A stretch of DNA of 64,000 nt from an uncultured Bacteroidales bacterium (GTDB taxonomy: Bacteria > Bacteroidota > Bacteroidia > Bacteroidales > Paludibacteraceae), in contig CADCCH010000005.1 in NCBI GenBank assembly GCA_902799875.1, forward strand, positions 62,001-126,000, given 5' to 3'. Made by a program: the position numbers and the translations under genes. Shown here one piece after another: positions 35,253 through 44,638 of the stretch. Positions within the stretch are counted from its first letter, which is position 1. Every line of letters starts with the position of its first letter. The notes beneath the pieces were generated by a model. It was not told the DNA's origin and did not search any database. It saw only the letters and a list, made by a program, of their open reading frames with translations.

Positions 35253-35783
35253 ATGAGTGAAGTAGTAGATCATAGTGCATTATATGCCATGTATCGCCGT
35301 TGGATATACATGGTGATTGCTATCGCCGCATCGGCATTGTTATTCCAACGACCGGTATTTGATTTTCAAGAAGACAAGGGTATCATTTATATCCGCAGTT
35401 TCTCGATGGACCAGCATACTTTTTATGTCACCCAAACGGATCTGAAAACCGGTCAGCAAGAGATTACGGAAACTATGTCGGTTAATATGCTGTATATATG
35501 CAACAAATTAATGTTATGGAGTTGTATTGTTTGTCTACTTTGGTTCTTCAGCAGACGAGGACGCATGTGGATTGCACTGATTACCGCTCTTATCGCCGGA
35601 GCCTATTATGTGCTAATGGCGTATTACGCAGTAAAGATGTCCGACATGCATTACGTCACCCTTTATCCGCATCTGATATCTGCACTACCGGCAGTAGTGA
35701 TAGAGATGATGATTCTCTTAAGGCACAATCTTATACACGCGGGAATAGATGAAGACGAGCGCGCGATGGAAGCGCTGGAATAA
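35253..35783 (+). CDS. DUF4293-like membrane protein
   Basis: 176 residues from the ATG at 35253. Four membrane helices (first at ~17-33, then about 82-100, 108-127 and 137-158) separated by a charged loop starting FDFQEDKGIIYIRSF, a layout of the Bacteroidota-specific DUF4293 family. Function is unknown. It shares a bidirectional terminator with pckA. Confidence 0.75.
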   Translation: MSEVVDHSALYAMYRRWIYMVIAIAASALLFQRPVFDFQEDKGIIYIRSFSMDQHTFYVTQTDLKTGQQEITETMSVNMLYICNKLMLWSCIVCLLWFFSRRGRMWIALITALIAGAYYVLMAYYAVKMSDMHYVTLYPHLISALPAVVIEMMILLRHNLIHAGIDEDERAMEALE

Positions 35784-35791
35784 TCAAACAG

Positions 35792-35830
35792 AAAAAAAAC
35801 AGGCACCCGAAAGGATGCCTGATTTTTTTT
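35792..35830. terminator. Bidirectional intrinsic terminator
   Basis: Stem CAGGCACCC/GGATGCCTG (35800-35821, one mismatch, GAAA loop) with eight A on the left and eight T on the right, so it serves both the DUF4293 gene and pckA. Confidence 0.85.
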
Positions 35831-35845
35831 CTAATCACTAATCGA

Positions 35846-37450
35846 TTAGAGTTGCGGACCTGCAGCAACGAGTGCTTTACCTGCTTCGTTCGACGTATAT
35901 TTGTCGAAGTTCTTGATGAAGCGAGCAGCGAGGTCTTTTGCTTTCTCTTCCCACTGAGCAGCGTCAGCGTAGGTGTCACGCGGATCCAAGATAGCAGGAT
36001 CAACGCCCGGCAGAGCGGTCGGAACCTCGAAGTTGAAGTACGGGATCTTCTTCGTCGGAGCGCTCAGAATGTCACCACCGAGGATAGCATCGATGATACC
36101 ACGGGTGTCGCGGATCGAGATACGCTTGCCGGTACCGTTCCAACCGGTGTTAACGAGGTATGCCTTCGCACCGCTCTTCTCCATTTTCTTAACGAGCTCC
36201 TCAGCATATTTGGTCGGGTGTAACTCCAAGAATGCCTGACCGAAGCAAGCGGAGAAGGTCGGAGTCGGTTCGGTGATACCGCGCTCGGTACCTGCCAACT
36301 TAGCGGTGAAACCGCTGAGGAAGTAGTACTTGGTCTGCTCCGGAGTCAGGATCGATACAGGAGGCAAAACGCCGAAGGCATCAGCACTCAGGAAGATGAC
36401 GTTCTTAGCAGCCGGACCTGCACTGATCGGGCGAACGATCTTCTCGATATGGTTGATCGGATAGCTTACGCGGGTGTTCTCGGTTACGCTCTTGTCAGCG
36501 AAATCGATCTTGCCGTTCTCGTCCACAGTTACGTTCTCGAGGAGGGCATTACGACGGATAGCTGCGTAGATGTCCGGCTCACTCTCTTTGTCGAGGTTGA
36601 TGACTTTTGCGTAGCAACCGCCCTCGAAGTTGAACACACCCTGGTCGTCCCATCCGTGCTCGTCGTCACCGATGAGCAGACGCTTCGGATCGGTGGACAG
36701 AGTGGTCTTACCGGTACCTGAGAGACCGAAGAAGATAGCGGTGTTCTTACCCTCCATATCGGTATTTGCGGAGCAGTGCATGGAAGCGATGCCCTTCAAC
36801 GGCAGGTAGTAGTTCATCATAGAGAACATACCTTTCTTCATCTCGCCGCCGTACCATGTGTTGAGGATAACCTGCTCACGGCTGGTGGTGTTGAAGGCAA
36901 CACAAGTCTCGGAGTTGAGACCGAGCTCTTTGTAGTTCTCAACTTTTGCGAGCGATGCATTGTAGATCACGAAGTCCGGCTCGAAGTTAGCCAACTCCTC
37001 TTCACTCGGCTGGATGAACATATTCTTTACGAAGTGAGCCTGCCATGCTACCTCCACGATGAAACGAACAGCCATGCGGGTGTCTTTGTTTGCACCGCAG
37101 AAAGCGTCTACTACGTACAGGTTCTTGCCGCTCAACTCCTTGATAGCGAGCTCTTTAACCTTAGCCCAAACGTCCTCAGACATCGGGTGGTTGTCGTTCT
37201 TGTAACCCTCGGTGGTCCACCAAACGGTGTCCTTCGAGTTAGCGTCCATCACGATGTATTTGTCTTTCGGCGAACGGCCGGTGTAGATACCGGTCATAAC
37301 GTTCACTGCGTTCAGCTCGGTGTTCTGACCTTTTGCATAACCGGTCAACTCCGGCTTGGTCTCCTCCGCGAACAGATACTCGTAAGAAGGATTGTGTGCG
37401 ATAACGGTCGCACCCTTGATACCATACTTGGTAAGATCTAATTCTTTCAT
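35846..37450 (-). CDS. pckA: Phosphoenolpyruvate carboxykinase (ATP)
   Basis: 534 residues. ATP-binding [37 protein letters not shown] metal site, GRSPKDKYI substrate region. In gut Bacteroidota it usually works towards oxaloacetate, fixing CO2 on the path to succinate. Length is normal. Its own promoter is at 37499-37506. Confidence 0.98.
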   Translation of the reverse strand: MKELDLTKYGIKGATVIAHNPSYEYLFAEETKPELTGYAKGQNTELNAVNVMTGIYTGRSPKDKYIVMDANSKDTVWWTTEGYKNDNHPMSEDVWAKVKELAIKELSGKNLYVVDAFCGANKDTRMAVRFIVEVAWQAHFVKNMFIQPSEEELANFEPDFVIYNASLAKVENYKELGLNSETCVAFNTTSREQVILNTWYGGEMKKGMFSMMNYYLPLKGIASMHCSANTDMEGKNTAIFFGLSGTGKTTLSTDPKRLLIGDDEHGWDDQGVFNFEGGCYAKVINLDKESEPDIYAAIRRNALLENVTVDENGKIDFADKSVTENTRVSYPINHIEKIVRPISAGPAAKNVIFLSADAFGVLPPVSILTPEQTKYYFLSGFTAKLAGTERGITEPTPTFSACFGQAFLELHPTKYAEELVKKMEKSGAKAYLVNTGWNGTGKRISIRDTRGIIDAILGGDILSAPTKKIPYFNFEVPTALPGVDPAILDPRDTYADAAQWEEKAKDLAARFIKNFDKYTSNEAGKALVAAGPQL

Positions 37451-37498
37451 TGTAGTATATATTTTTTGATTTTTAATAATTCGTTAATAAACCGGCTA

Positions 37499-37506
37499 CA
37501 AAATTA
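37499..37506 (-). promoter_or_regulatory. -7 promoter element of pckA
   Basis: Minus strand TAATTTTG, giving a leader of about 45 bases. Confidence 0.7.
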
Positions 37507-37600
37507 CTACATTTTTTGCAATTATGCAAATGTTAAACGTTTTTTTTAAGAATTTTTCTTAAAATTGTAAAATTTGTTTGCCAAATTCAATATTTTGTTG

Positions 37601-37608
37601 TACCTTTG
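37601..37608 (+). promoter_or_regulatory. -7 promoter element of the Sua5 operon
   Basis: TACCTTTG. The ATG at 37618 is nine bases after its last G, so the transcript has almost no leader. Confidence 0.75.
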
Positions 37609-37617
37609 CAGTCCGAA

Positions 37618-38229
37618 ATGAATTACGAACGGTACGATAAGGAGGATTTGCAGGAAGCGTTGCGGGTACTGCGCAACGGTGGTATTATCGTCTATCCCAC
37701 CGACACGGTGTGGGGGATCGGTTGTGATGCCACGAATGCCGAAGCAGTAGCTAAGATATATGCACTCAAACAGCGAGAGGATAGCAAATCAATGTTGGTT
37801 TTGCTGGACAGTCCGGCAAAACTCAACTACTACCTTTCTGATATCCCCGAGGCAGCATGGACGCTTCTCGAAGCTTCTGATTATTCAGAAAACTCCGATT
37901 ATTCTGATAAAAAGCCCCTGACCATCATCTACCCCAACGCTCGGAACCTGGCGCCGAACCTCATTGCCGAAGACGATTCTATCGGCATCCGCATAACGAA
38001 TGAACCATTCAGTAAGGCTCTATGCGAACAATTGCGACATCCGATTGTATCTACATCAGCCAACATCAGTGGTCATCCCACAGCGCATTTCTTCCATGAG
38101 ATAGAACAAGAGATAGTAGACGGGGCCGATTATGTCTGCCGTTTCCGGCGCGAGGATGACTGTCCGCACGAGCCCAGTAGTATTATTAAGATTCATGCCG
38201 ACGGCACCTTCCAAATCATTCGCTCATGA
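37618..38229 (+). CDS. Threonylcarbamoyl-AMP synthase (Sua5/YciO/YrdC)
   Basis: 203 residues from the ATG at 37618. YrdC fold with GGIIVYPTDTVWGIGCDATN, KQREDSKSMLVL and HPIVSTSANISG, the nucleotide and threonylcarbamate binding motifs. It makes the activated intermediate for t6A37 in tRNAs decoding ANN codons. Residues 87-98 (SDYSENSDYSDK) are encoded by a 9-bp repeat tract and look like an inserted loop. The stop overlaps the sugar transferase start. Confidence 0.93.
   Translation: MNYERYDKEDLQEALRVLRNGGIIVYPTDTVWGIGCDATNAEAVAKIYALKQREDSKSMLVLLDSPAKLNYYLSDIPEAAWTLLEASDYSENSDYSDKKPLTIIYPNARNLAPNLIAEDDSIGIRITNEPFSKALCEQLRHPIVSTSANISGHPTAHFFHEIEQEIVDGADYVCRFRREDDCPHEPSSIIKIHADGTFQIIRS
37876..37911. 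repeat. 9-bp imperfect tandem repeat, 4 units, in the Sua5 gene
   Basis: TCTGATTAT, TCAGAAAAC, TCCGATTAT, TCTGATAAA, in frame, coding SDY-SEN-SDY-SDK. Confidence 0.75.
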
Positions 38230-39497
38230 CCCTCAGACGCAAACAACAATTATGGTACATCCTGGCCGATCTCATCAGCAGTGAACTGGTGTGGATCTGT
38301 TTCTTGGGTTTCCGATGGATAGTGTACGACGGACGTGTATCATTATTGAATGATGTTCTCGTACCGGCATTCAGTTTCTGGTTGCCTTTATTGGTATACC
38401 CCCTCATCTGTCTAATGGTATATTACCTATCCGGTTATTACCTGCGTCCCTTCCAGAAACCGCTGTGGCGGGAGTTCCTGCGCACGTTAGGCTCTGCAGC
38501 CCTTATATCGTTGTTCTTTTTCTTCATTATCATCATAGATGATGACGTAAATTCCTACAACCAATATCTGGTCTCACTGGCGGTGTTGTTCGGACTGCAG
38601 TTTACGCTCAGTTACATCCCGCGTCTGACCATCACCTTACTCACCCGTCGTCGCGGTGTGACGCGCTCCAAAGTGGTCCACTCCATGCAAGAAGCAAAGC
38701 AATTAGTGGCAGGGGCGCAAGACGAAGTAATCCTAGACTTACCGGATAACTACACCGATAGACAGTTATACGAACTCATCGCGCGCTTGTACCCGCTCTC
38801 GTGCGAAATAAGTATGGTCCCGCGCGTGTACGATATGCTTACCGGTGCCGCACGAATCGGTCAACTCGACCGACCGTCCCTTATCCGCATCACCGAGTTT
38901 CACATGTCTGACTCCGAGTTATGTACCAAACGCGCGTTTGATATAGTAGCCTCCGGAGTTGGCCTTATCCTGACATCACCCCTTTTCGCTTTGATTGCGT
39001 TTCTGGTTAAATGCAGTTCCAAAGGTCCGGTTTTCTACGCTCAGGAACGCATCGGACAGTACGGCATTCCCTTCCGTATCTATAAGTTCCGTACGATGAT
39101 CAACCATGCTGAAGCAGATGGTGTACCGCATCTGACCCTGGACAACGATCCGCGTATCACATCCGTCGGACACTGGTTACGCAAATACCGCCTTGATGAA
39201 CTGCCGCAGTTATGGAACATCCTCCGCGGCGATATGTCCATTGTCGGACCGAGACCTGAACGTGCCTATTTTATTGAGCAGATTATGAAAGAGGCTCCTT
39301 ACTACTGCCTCATCTACAAAGTGCGCCCGGGCTTGACCAGTTGGGGTCCCATCCGTGTCGGATACACGGATACCATGGAGAAAATGATTGAGCGACTCAA
39401 TGCCGACATCGTCTATATAGAGAATATGTCTCTACTGCTTGATCTTAAGATACTCTTCTTCACAGCAGGGGTCATTATTAAAGGAAAAGGAAAATAA
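38226..39497 (+). CDS. Undecaprenyl-phosphate sugar phosphotransferase-like (bacterial sugar transferase)
   Basis: 423 residues. Four N-terminal membrane helices, a short cytosolic region, and the C-terminal catalytic domain from ~235: KRAFDIVASGVGLILTSPL, GPVFYAQERIG, FRTM, KYRLDELPQLWNILRGDMSIVGPRPE. This is the WcaJ/PglC type that starts polysaccharide or glycan synthesis on a lipid carrier. No other glycan assembly genes adjoin. It overlaps the Sua5 gene by four bases and xseB starts three bases after it. Confidence 0.9.
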   Translation: MTLRRKQQLWYILADLISSELVWICFLGFRWIVYDGRVSLLNDVLVPAFSFWLPLLVYPLICLMVYYLSGYYLRPFQKPLWREFLRTLGSAALISLFFFFIIIIDDDVNSYNQYLVSLAVLFGLQFTLSYIPRLTITLLTRRRGVTRSKVVHSMQEAKQLVAGAQDEVILDLPDNYTDRQLYELIARLYPLSCEISMVPRVYDMLTGAARIGQLDRPSLIRITEFHMSDSELCTKRAFDIVASGVGLILTSPLFALIAFLVKCSSKGPVFYAQERIGQYGIPFRIYKFRTMINHAEADGVPHLTLDNDPRITSVGHWLRKYRLDELPQLWNILRGDMSIVGPRPERAYFIEQIMKEAPYYCLIYKVRPGLTSWGPIRVGYTDTMEKMIERLNADIVYIENMSLLLDLKILFFTAGVIIKGKGK

Positions 39498-39499
39498 CC

Positions 39500-39664
39500 A
39501 TGACGTACGACGAAAAAATGGCCAAAGCGGAAGCCATCATTCAACAACTCGAATCCGCCGAAGCGCTCAGCATGGAGGCATACAAAAAAGCGGCAGCCGA
39601 AGCTACCGCGTTGCTGAAGTCTTGCAAATCCGATATTGAAGGTATGCAAAAAGATTTATCTTAA
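39500..39664 (+). CDS. xseB: Exodeoxyribonuclease VII small subunit
   Basis: 54 residues (ATG at 39500, TAA at 39662). MTYDEKMAKAEAIIQQLES then EALSMEAYKKAAAEATAL, matching the XseB pattern of two amphipathic helices (the family has YEEALAxLExIVxxLExG). It is shorter than the usual 65-80 residues, but reading is continuous. XseB joins XseA to digest single-stranded DNA. xseA is not adjacent, so the pair is split. Confidence 0.8.
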   Translation: MTYDEKMAKAEAIIQQLESAEALSMEAYKKAAAEATALLKSCKSDIEGMQKDLS

Positions 39665-39786
39665 TCCACAATACTATTTTACTTTCATTCTCGTGACCAT
39701 TTCGCGACCATTACGGACGTCACCGGTAGGTGTGAGATCGGATGTATCTCTGTCCTATCAGTTCGTTTATCACACTTTCGTATCTA

Positions 39787-40263
39787 TCAAAAATGCAATG
39801 CCAGACCGACACCTGTCGGCGCAAGTTCAAAAGACCAATAAGCTTGCAGTGTTGGCATTTTTCCTGCATTATAAGCATCAACAGCTTCGTGCATTCTGTG
39901 ATAACCTACCCCTAACATCGGAATGCTCGCGCAAGTAACTAATGTGCCGACAGAAGCCACTAATGCCCACAGAGGAAATATTTGGCTGACATGACCATTA
40001 GGAAACATCATTACAGCACTCACTGTAGTAATGGCGACACCGGTGCTCAGTAATCCCCATCCTCCCGAAGCCAAGTTGTAGCCTTTGTTGTATTGCGCAT
40101 ATAGTTCGGCATTATAGGGTTTAAGATAGTTGTTACGAAATGATGTAGAGGTGGAGTACGTTACACCATCTACAGTATACCGGTCCCCATGCCGTTCAAT
40201 AACCTGTGCATGAGCGCAAAGAGTTATTGTTAATAGCAACAGAAATATACTGATCTTTTTCAT
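39787..40263 (-). CDS. Exported membrane-associated protein, unknown function
   Basis: 158 residues with a signal peptide (MKKISIFLLLLTITLCAHAQ). Two hydrophobic segments (around 66-85 and 94-116) and a terminal LAPTGVGLALHF that looks like a last beta strand. I do not recognise a family. It opens an AT-rich accessory region, and the gap to xseB (39665-39786) holds nothing I can name. Confidence 0.65.
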   Translation of the reverse strand: MKKISIFLLLLTITLCAHAQVIERHGDRYTVDGVTYSTSTSFRNNYLKPYNAELYAQYNKGYNLASGGWGLLSTGVAITTVSAVMMFPNGHVSQIFPLWALVASVGTLVTCASIPMLGVGYHRMHEAVDAYNAGKMPTLQAYWSFELAPTGVGLALHF

Positions 40264-40281
40264 GATTTATTTAGTTTTGTC

Positions 40282-41529
40282 TTATTGCACCTCTTGTCCT
40301 GTGACGGTATAAGTACGATTACCGCGGAGGATGAGGAGCTTTCCTTCACGGAAGATTTTGGTGGCGGAAAGGGAGGAGGAAATATTCTCTAATGCGGAAT
40401 TTATCGGTGTCCAATCCGGACAATTGTTTCTAATTCCCAAGTAATCCGTGTCATACGAATAGAGGACATTCCCCTCATTATCTGCTGCACACAATGTGTG
40501 CTGAAACTGTAATTCCATACCTGTTGTATAGCAGGTTCTTCTTTGTGCCCATAAAATATACTCAGTGCCTATTCCTTCAACCCATTCAATAGTATTGCCA
40601 TATTCTTCGTTCTGGACTAAAATATGTTTTCTGCCGTCTACGGTTTGTACATTCATTACCAGCCATCCAGGAGTAATAGTTCTGTCCGGATCGAGTTCTG
40701 CAATTTCTTCACAGGATTTATCGTAAAAACCGGCATAGGCGTATACCGTATCACCCTGTTTGACATCAAAATCGTAAAGCAGATATTCTTTGTTTGAACC
40801 CCATGGGACATAATACACCTGTTGTCTGTTTTCCGATTGGCGGATAGCTCCCCTATACGCATTAGCTATATTCTCATATTCATGGGTATAGAGTATTTGA
40901 CGGTATTGCTTGCCATCTATAACCGTATCACTCACCATATTATATGTTAAATTTGTAATAAGAGGAGTGTATTCCTCATACGGGTATGCGTGATAATATC
41001 GAAAACCGTACCACGTGGAGGCCTGAGCCTGCTCATTATTCTGTTTTGTTCCCACACCATATATATCCACAGCGAAATCTTGCGTTCCTATAATCCGAAG
41101 ATGTACATATAATTTTCCATCCAGTAAAACCAATTTGCTGCCATAGACTCCATCTTGGGAACCATAGGGATTGTCGACTTGTTGATTAGATATGTTTATA
41201 ACAGAATGATTACAATCATCCAAAGAAATACTATATCCTTCTATTTCGATTATCCCTTGACCATTCGGCGATGTCTCCACAAGAGCCACGTGGTCGATTA
41301 TATGGGAGGTTTGATAAATCTCCTCTTGTGGCATATATTCTATTTGTTGCCACTCGTCCAAATACCACTCACCGCTCCATTCTATAGGAGATATTTCTAC
41401 GGGAATCGTATTATTGACAACTTTCAGAATAGTATTGATACATTGCATCGTATCACAATTATTTGCGAATACAGTGCCTACTCCAAGCAAAATATTGCAA
41501 TATATAAAAACGATATTCCTCTTCATAAT
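40282..41529 (-). CDS. Secreted protein with T9SS-like C-terminal tail
   Basis: 415 residues from the ATG at 41529 (a longer frame starts at 41592). A signal peptide ending near FAN is followed by a beta-rich body with many Tyr and Asp, and a C-terminus FREGKLLILRGNRTYTVTGQEVQ, which resembles the tail of type A sorting domains in Bacteroidota. This agrees with PorX being encoded in the window. Function is unknown; it has its own promoter at 41558-41565. Confidence 0.7.
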   Translation of the reverse strand: MMKRNIVFIYCNILLGVGTVFANNCDTMQCINTILKVVNNTIPVEISPIEWSGEWYLDEWQQIEYMPQEEIYQTSHIIDHVALVETSPNGQGIIEIEGYSISLDDCNHSVINISNQQVDNPYGSQDGVYGSKLVLLDGKLYVHLRIIGTQDFAVDIYGVGTKQNNEQAQASTWYGFRYYHAYPYEEYTPLITNLTYNMVSDTVIDGKQYRQILYTHEYENIANAYRGAIRQSENRQQVYYVPWGSNKEYLLYDFDVKQGDTVYAYAGFYDKSCEEIAELDPDRTITPGWLVMNVQTVDGRKHILVQNEEYGNTIEWVEGIGTEYILWAQRRTCYTTGMELQFQHTLCAADNEGNVLYSYDTDYLGIRNNCPDWTPINSALENISSSLSATKIFREGKLLILRGNRTYTVTGQEVQ

Positions 41530-41557
41530 TCTGTAGAATTTCAAATAAAATCCGCTA

Positions 41558-41565
41558 CAAAAGTA
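41558..41565 (-). promoter_or_regulatory. -7 promoter element of the secreted protein gene
   Basis: Minus strand TACTTTTG, about 30 bases before the start and touching the 3' end of the broken partner copy. Confidence 0.6.
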
Positions 41566-41567
41566 CC

Positions 41568-42157
41568 CTATTTTATGGTTATTGAGGGCCAATCACCATT
41601 CAAGAAGGGATTATAGATACTATGCTCTTCTTTGCCGTGGATGGCGATTACCCGATCCGGATAATGGCGTTTCAGCGTATCTATAGCCTGGGTGATTGTG
41701 CATGGCGGCTGTTGTTTATAGACCGTATCGCCATTGACAATTTTATAACTTGGCCAATAAAACTCTCTCCAGAAATAGGTAATTCCGTTTATTTTTATAG
41801 AAGTACTTGTCAACAATACATAACACTCGCCATTCTCTGTAATACGCCGTACATGCAAATTATGTAATTCCTCGTCATAAGTAACAGATTTATCATATTT
41901 TTCCGGACCATACCAATCTACACGGTAATCCATTTTACGAGCATCAGGAGGCGATATAGGAGGTAATATATATTCTTAATCCCTTTTGTATTATACATCC
42001 TTACATATATCGAGTCCATTGGGGCATAGATAAAGGCATCCCTATTGGTATTTATGTGGTGTTCATGCGGGCAACCTTGAAAAACAAGACACAATGATAG
42101 CAAGCATATGCTACTTAACCAATTGCAACTCTTTGTACAGATTTCTTGCCTTGTCAT
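41568..42157 (-). pseudogene. Frameshifted copy of the partner lipoprotein gene
   Basis: The first ~60 residues (42157 leftwards: MTRQEICTKSCNW, lipobox VFQGC, FIYAPMDSIYVRMYNTKGI) and the rest (DARKMDYRVDWYGPEKYDKSVTYDEELHNLHVRRITENG to SITIK) lie in different frames. Both halves align along their whole length with the intact gene at 42351-42950. The break lies in an (AT)n run near 41970, where a two-base gain (or one-base loss) explains the shift. It could be an assembly error, but the homologous upstream fragment is also broken. Confidence 0.75.
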
Positions 42158-42169
42158 AGGTACGTGTTT

Positions 42170-42301
42170 TTAGTTTTGACTTTGGATACAATAATAGAAC
42201 TCACACTTTTTGTAGCCTCTCCAATAGGGTTTATAACTATTACTTTTTATCTTATAACCATTATCTGTAACTAAAAAGTAAAGATCTTTTTTCTTGATGG
42301 G
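42170..42301 (-). pseudogene. Remnant of the 3' end of the cysteine peptidase gene
   Basis: Minus strand encodes PIKKKDLYFLVTDNGYKI, then SNSYKPYWRGYKKCEFYYC, then stop. That is nearly identical to the last ~44 residues of the peptidase at 42965-44545. Nothing of the peptidase precedes it. Together with the frameshifted lipoprotein copy it marks a tandem duplication of about 0.74 kb. Confidence 0.85.
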
Positions 42302-42350
42302 ATTTCTTTGATTTGTAAATTAGATTTCTTTTTCATAACAAACGACAATT

Positions 42351-42950
42351 TTACTTAATCGTTATGGAAGGGGCAGCACTGCCACTTGCAATACTGCTAT
42401 AAATGCTCTTTTCTTCTTTGCCATCAATTGATATGACATAGTCCGGATAATACTTTTTCAGCGAATCTATCGCTTGAGCAATAGAACATGGTGGTTGTTC
42501 CTTGTAAATAGTATCGCCATTAATAATTTCTATCTGGGGTGAATAAAATTCAGACCATATATAGTCTGTTCCATTAATTTTTACTCTCATGTCTAACAAC
42601 ACATAGCAATCTCCGTTCTCTGTAATACGCCGTACATGCAAGTTGTGCAGTTCCTCATCATAAGTCAGGGAGTTGTCATATTCAAATTCATATTTCTCTG
42701 GACAGTACCAATATACATAATGATTTACGCCAGGTGCGTTAGGTGGCAAATTTCCTTCTTCCTTATAATAGATTCCCTTGGTATGATAGCGCCTGATATA
42801 TGTCGTATCTAATGGCGTATATATGAAAGCTTCTTTATTACTTTCTATATGGTGACTATGGGGACACCCCTGTAATACGAAACTAACAACGATAAGGCAC
42901 AATCCACCTACCAAATTGCAACTCTCTTTTAAAATGTTTCTTTCGCTCAT
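42351..42950 (-). CDS. Partner lipoprotein of the cysteine peptidase (possible inhibitor)
   Basis: 199 residues from the ATG at 42950, the start that aligns with the paralogous copy; 42959 is possible. Lipobox VLQGC near residue 29, then PHSHHIESNKEAFIYTPLDTTYI, a beta-rich body and a C-terminus ending SITIK. No family recognised. It starts 14 bases after the peptidase stop. In Bacteroides and in streptococci, papain-fold C10 peptidases are often paired with a small inhibitor gene; by position this could play that part, but there is no sequence proof. Confidence 0.6.
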   Translation of the reverse strand: MSERNILKESCNLVGGLCLIVVSFVLQGCPHSHHIESNKEAFIYTPLDTTYIRRYHTKGIYYKEEGNLPPNAPGVNHYVYWYCPEKYEFEYDNSLTYDEELHNLHVRRITENGDCYVLLDMRVKINGTDYIWSEFYSPQIEIINGDTIYKEQPPCSIAQAIDSLKKYYPDYVISIDGKEEKSIYSSIASGSAAPSITIK

Positions 42951-42964
42951 AGTTGTCATTTTTT

Positions 42965-44545
42965 TTAGTTCTGATTCACGATACAATAATAGTACTCACA
43001 CTTTTTGTAGCCTCTCCAATAGGGTTTATAACTATTATTACCTATCTTATAACCATTGTCAGTAACTAAAAAGTAAAGATTCTTCTTTTTGATTGGACCG
43101 CCTGCCGTTGAGGATATGCCGCCAAAGCCATAAGCAACGAGATAATGTTCCCAATTTGTAAATAACAGCATTACCGGAAGATCGTGCTGTATGTATTCGG
43201 TTGCTTGGGTGGCTGTTACATCATTAGAAATAGTATATGCATTATTCGTTGCGGCTGTAAATGCACCTCTCAACCTACAGGGTAGCAATGCAAACTCCCA
43301 ACTTCCTTGCCACTTAACCGGAATACAATTCCTAAAAAAATTAAATGTCAAACCATAATCGACTACTAAACTCGTATCAAGATATGTATGCATTACATCA
43401 TTGAAATATATCCAATGAAGATTATCTAAATTATCTAAACGAAAATCATAGAAACTATGCTGGTTTACAGTGCGAAAATGATAATTAGTTTGGTCTCCGT
43501 GCAAAGGTAAAGGATGTCCATTTTGCGGAGGATATGTATTATATAAACCTCGATATATCCATGCTAATCCAGAAGGACCGCAGGCGCACTTCCAACGAGT
43601 CCTTTGTATCGGAGCAGTACGATAGGGTTTTGCCGTATAATCACGGCAATATTCATTCGTTCCCAAATAATGCTTTAGACTTTCAATAAAAGGATTATCA
43701 TCTTGTGAGTAGGAGGGAGGGGCCACACAAGGAAGATCTAAATTCAAAGTTTCGGTTACTTCATTGATTGCATATCTTGCAGTTGTCCAATAAATTTCCG
43801 TTTCCAACTCCTCTTCCGCATCCGGAGTGTTTGGATGATTATGTAATCTTGCCAGATCTGCCAACTGGTCAGCGTCTGCCTGAGCCTCAACCTGATGCCA
43901 ATAATCATTCATATCTACATCGTTGAATGCAAACTCACCATCATAACCATCTACGGGTCGAAACATAGTTCCATTATAAAAGACTCTATGAGGATATTGA
44001 CCAATATAATACTCATATTCTGTATGCGAATAAGGCAGAACATACGGAAACATATAGGCTATTGCACGGGGCACCTCACGTTTTGCATGAACCGTAATCG
44101 TACTTGTAATCTCATTATGTTCTATCAGACCAAATTCATAATACTTGACATGCCTACTATAATCCAAAATCACACGAGGGTAGGTGGTCAAAGACCATGT
44201 CGTATCAATAACATGGTAATCCAAATGATATTCCCGACCTCCTTCGAAATAGGCTTCCCCATTACGCAGACTATTAAGCAACTGATATCCTCCATTCGAG
44301 AGTTCGTAAGATGCAACTAATCTCGCATCAAATGGGCAAATTATTCCAGGATCGTCATGTATATAGTTGTCTATCATCATCCGATCAGTACATGGAAAAT
44401 TCTCATTATTCATTATAACCATTTTTCGTATATTGGGTTTGTTCGATGAAGATTCCATAGTATCCGTTTCTTGCGCTTTTTCACATGCGCTTAATCCTAC
44501 GATCGTTATCAGAACATAGAATAATTTTTGCAATTTGTTTGTCAT
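42965..44545 (-). CDS. Papain-fold (C39/C10-like) cysteine peptidase lipoprotein
   Basis: 526 residues from the ATG at 44545; lipobox GLSAC near residue 21. The C-terminal ~210 residues hold the likely catalytic Cys in KCACGPSGLAWIY (compare CGPxSLAM of C39-like peptidases), the His in NWEHYLVAYGFGG and Asp/Asn in VTDNGYK. The N-terminal ~300 residues could be a prodomain and carry Tyr-rich beta segments. Activity and target are inferred only. A promoter lies at 44587-44594. The last ~44 residues are duplicated at 42170-42301. Confidence 0.72.
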   Translation of the reverse strand: MTNKLQKLFYVLITIVGLSACEKAQETDTMESSSNKPNIRKMVIMNNENFPCTDRMMIDNYIHDDPGIICPFDARLVASYELSNGGYQLLNSLRNGEAYFEGGREYHLDYHVIDTTWSLTTYPRVILDYSRHVKYYEFGLIEHNEITSTITVHAKREVPRAIAYMFPYVLPYSHTEYEYYIGQYPHRVFYNGTMFRPVDGYDGEFAFNDVDMNDYWHQVEAQADADQLADLARLHNHPNTPDAEEELETEIYWTTARYAINEVTETLNLDLPCVAPPSYSQDDNPFIESLKHYLGTNEYCRDYTAKPYRTAPIQRTRWKCACGPSGLAWIYRGLYNTYPPQNGHPLPLHGDQTNYHFRTVNQHSFYDFRLDNLDNLHWIYFNDVMHTYLDTSLVVDYGLTFNFFRNCIPVKWQGSWEFALLPCRLRGAFTAATNNAYTISNDVTATQATEYIQHDLPVMLLFTNWEHYLVAYGFGGISSTAGGPIKKKNLYFLVTDNGYKIGNNSYKPYWRGYKKCEYYYCIVNQN

Positions 44546-44586
44546 ATCAATAAGGTTTATTTGTGATAAACTCTTATTTGATGGTG

Positions 44587-44594
44587 CAAAGATA
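44587..44594 (-). promoter_or_regulatory. -7 promoter element of the peptidase operon
   Basis: Minus strand TATCTTTG with TTTGC about 20 bases further upstream. Confidence 0.75.
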
Positions 44595-44638
44595 CAAAAA
44601 ACTTTGCAAACCACCAAATAAATCTGTAAATTTTTATT

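Noticed and set aside
35831..35844. CTAATCA-CTAATCG pair after pckA as a microrepeat tract
   Set aside because: Only two units, and the palindrome around ATCGAT explains it equally well.
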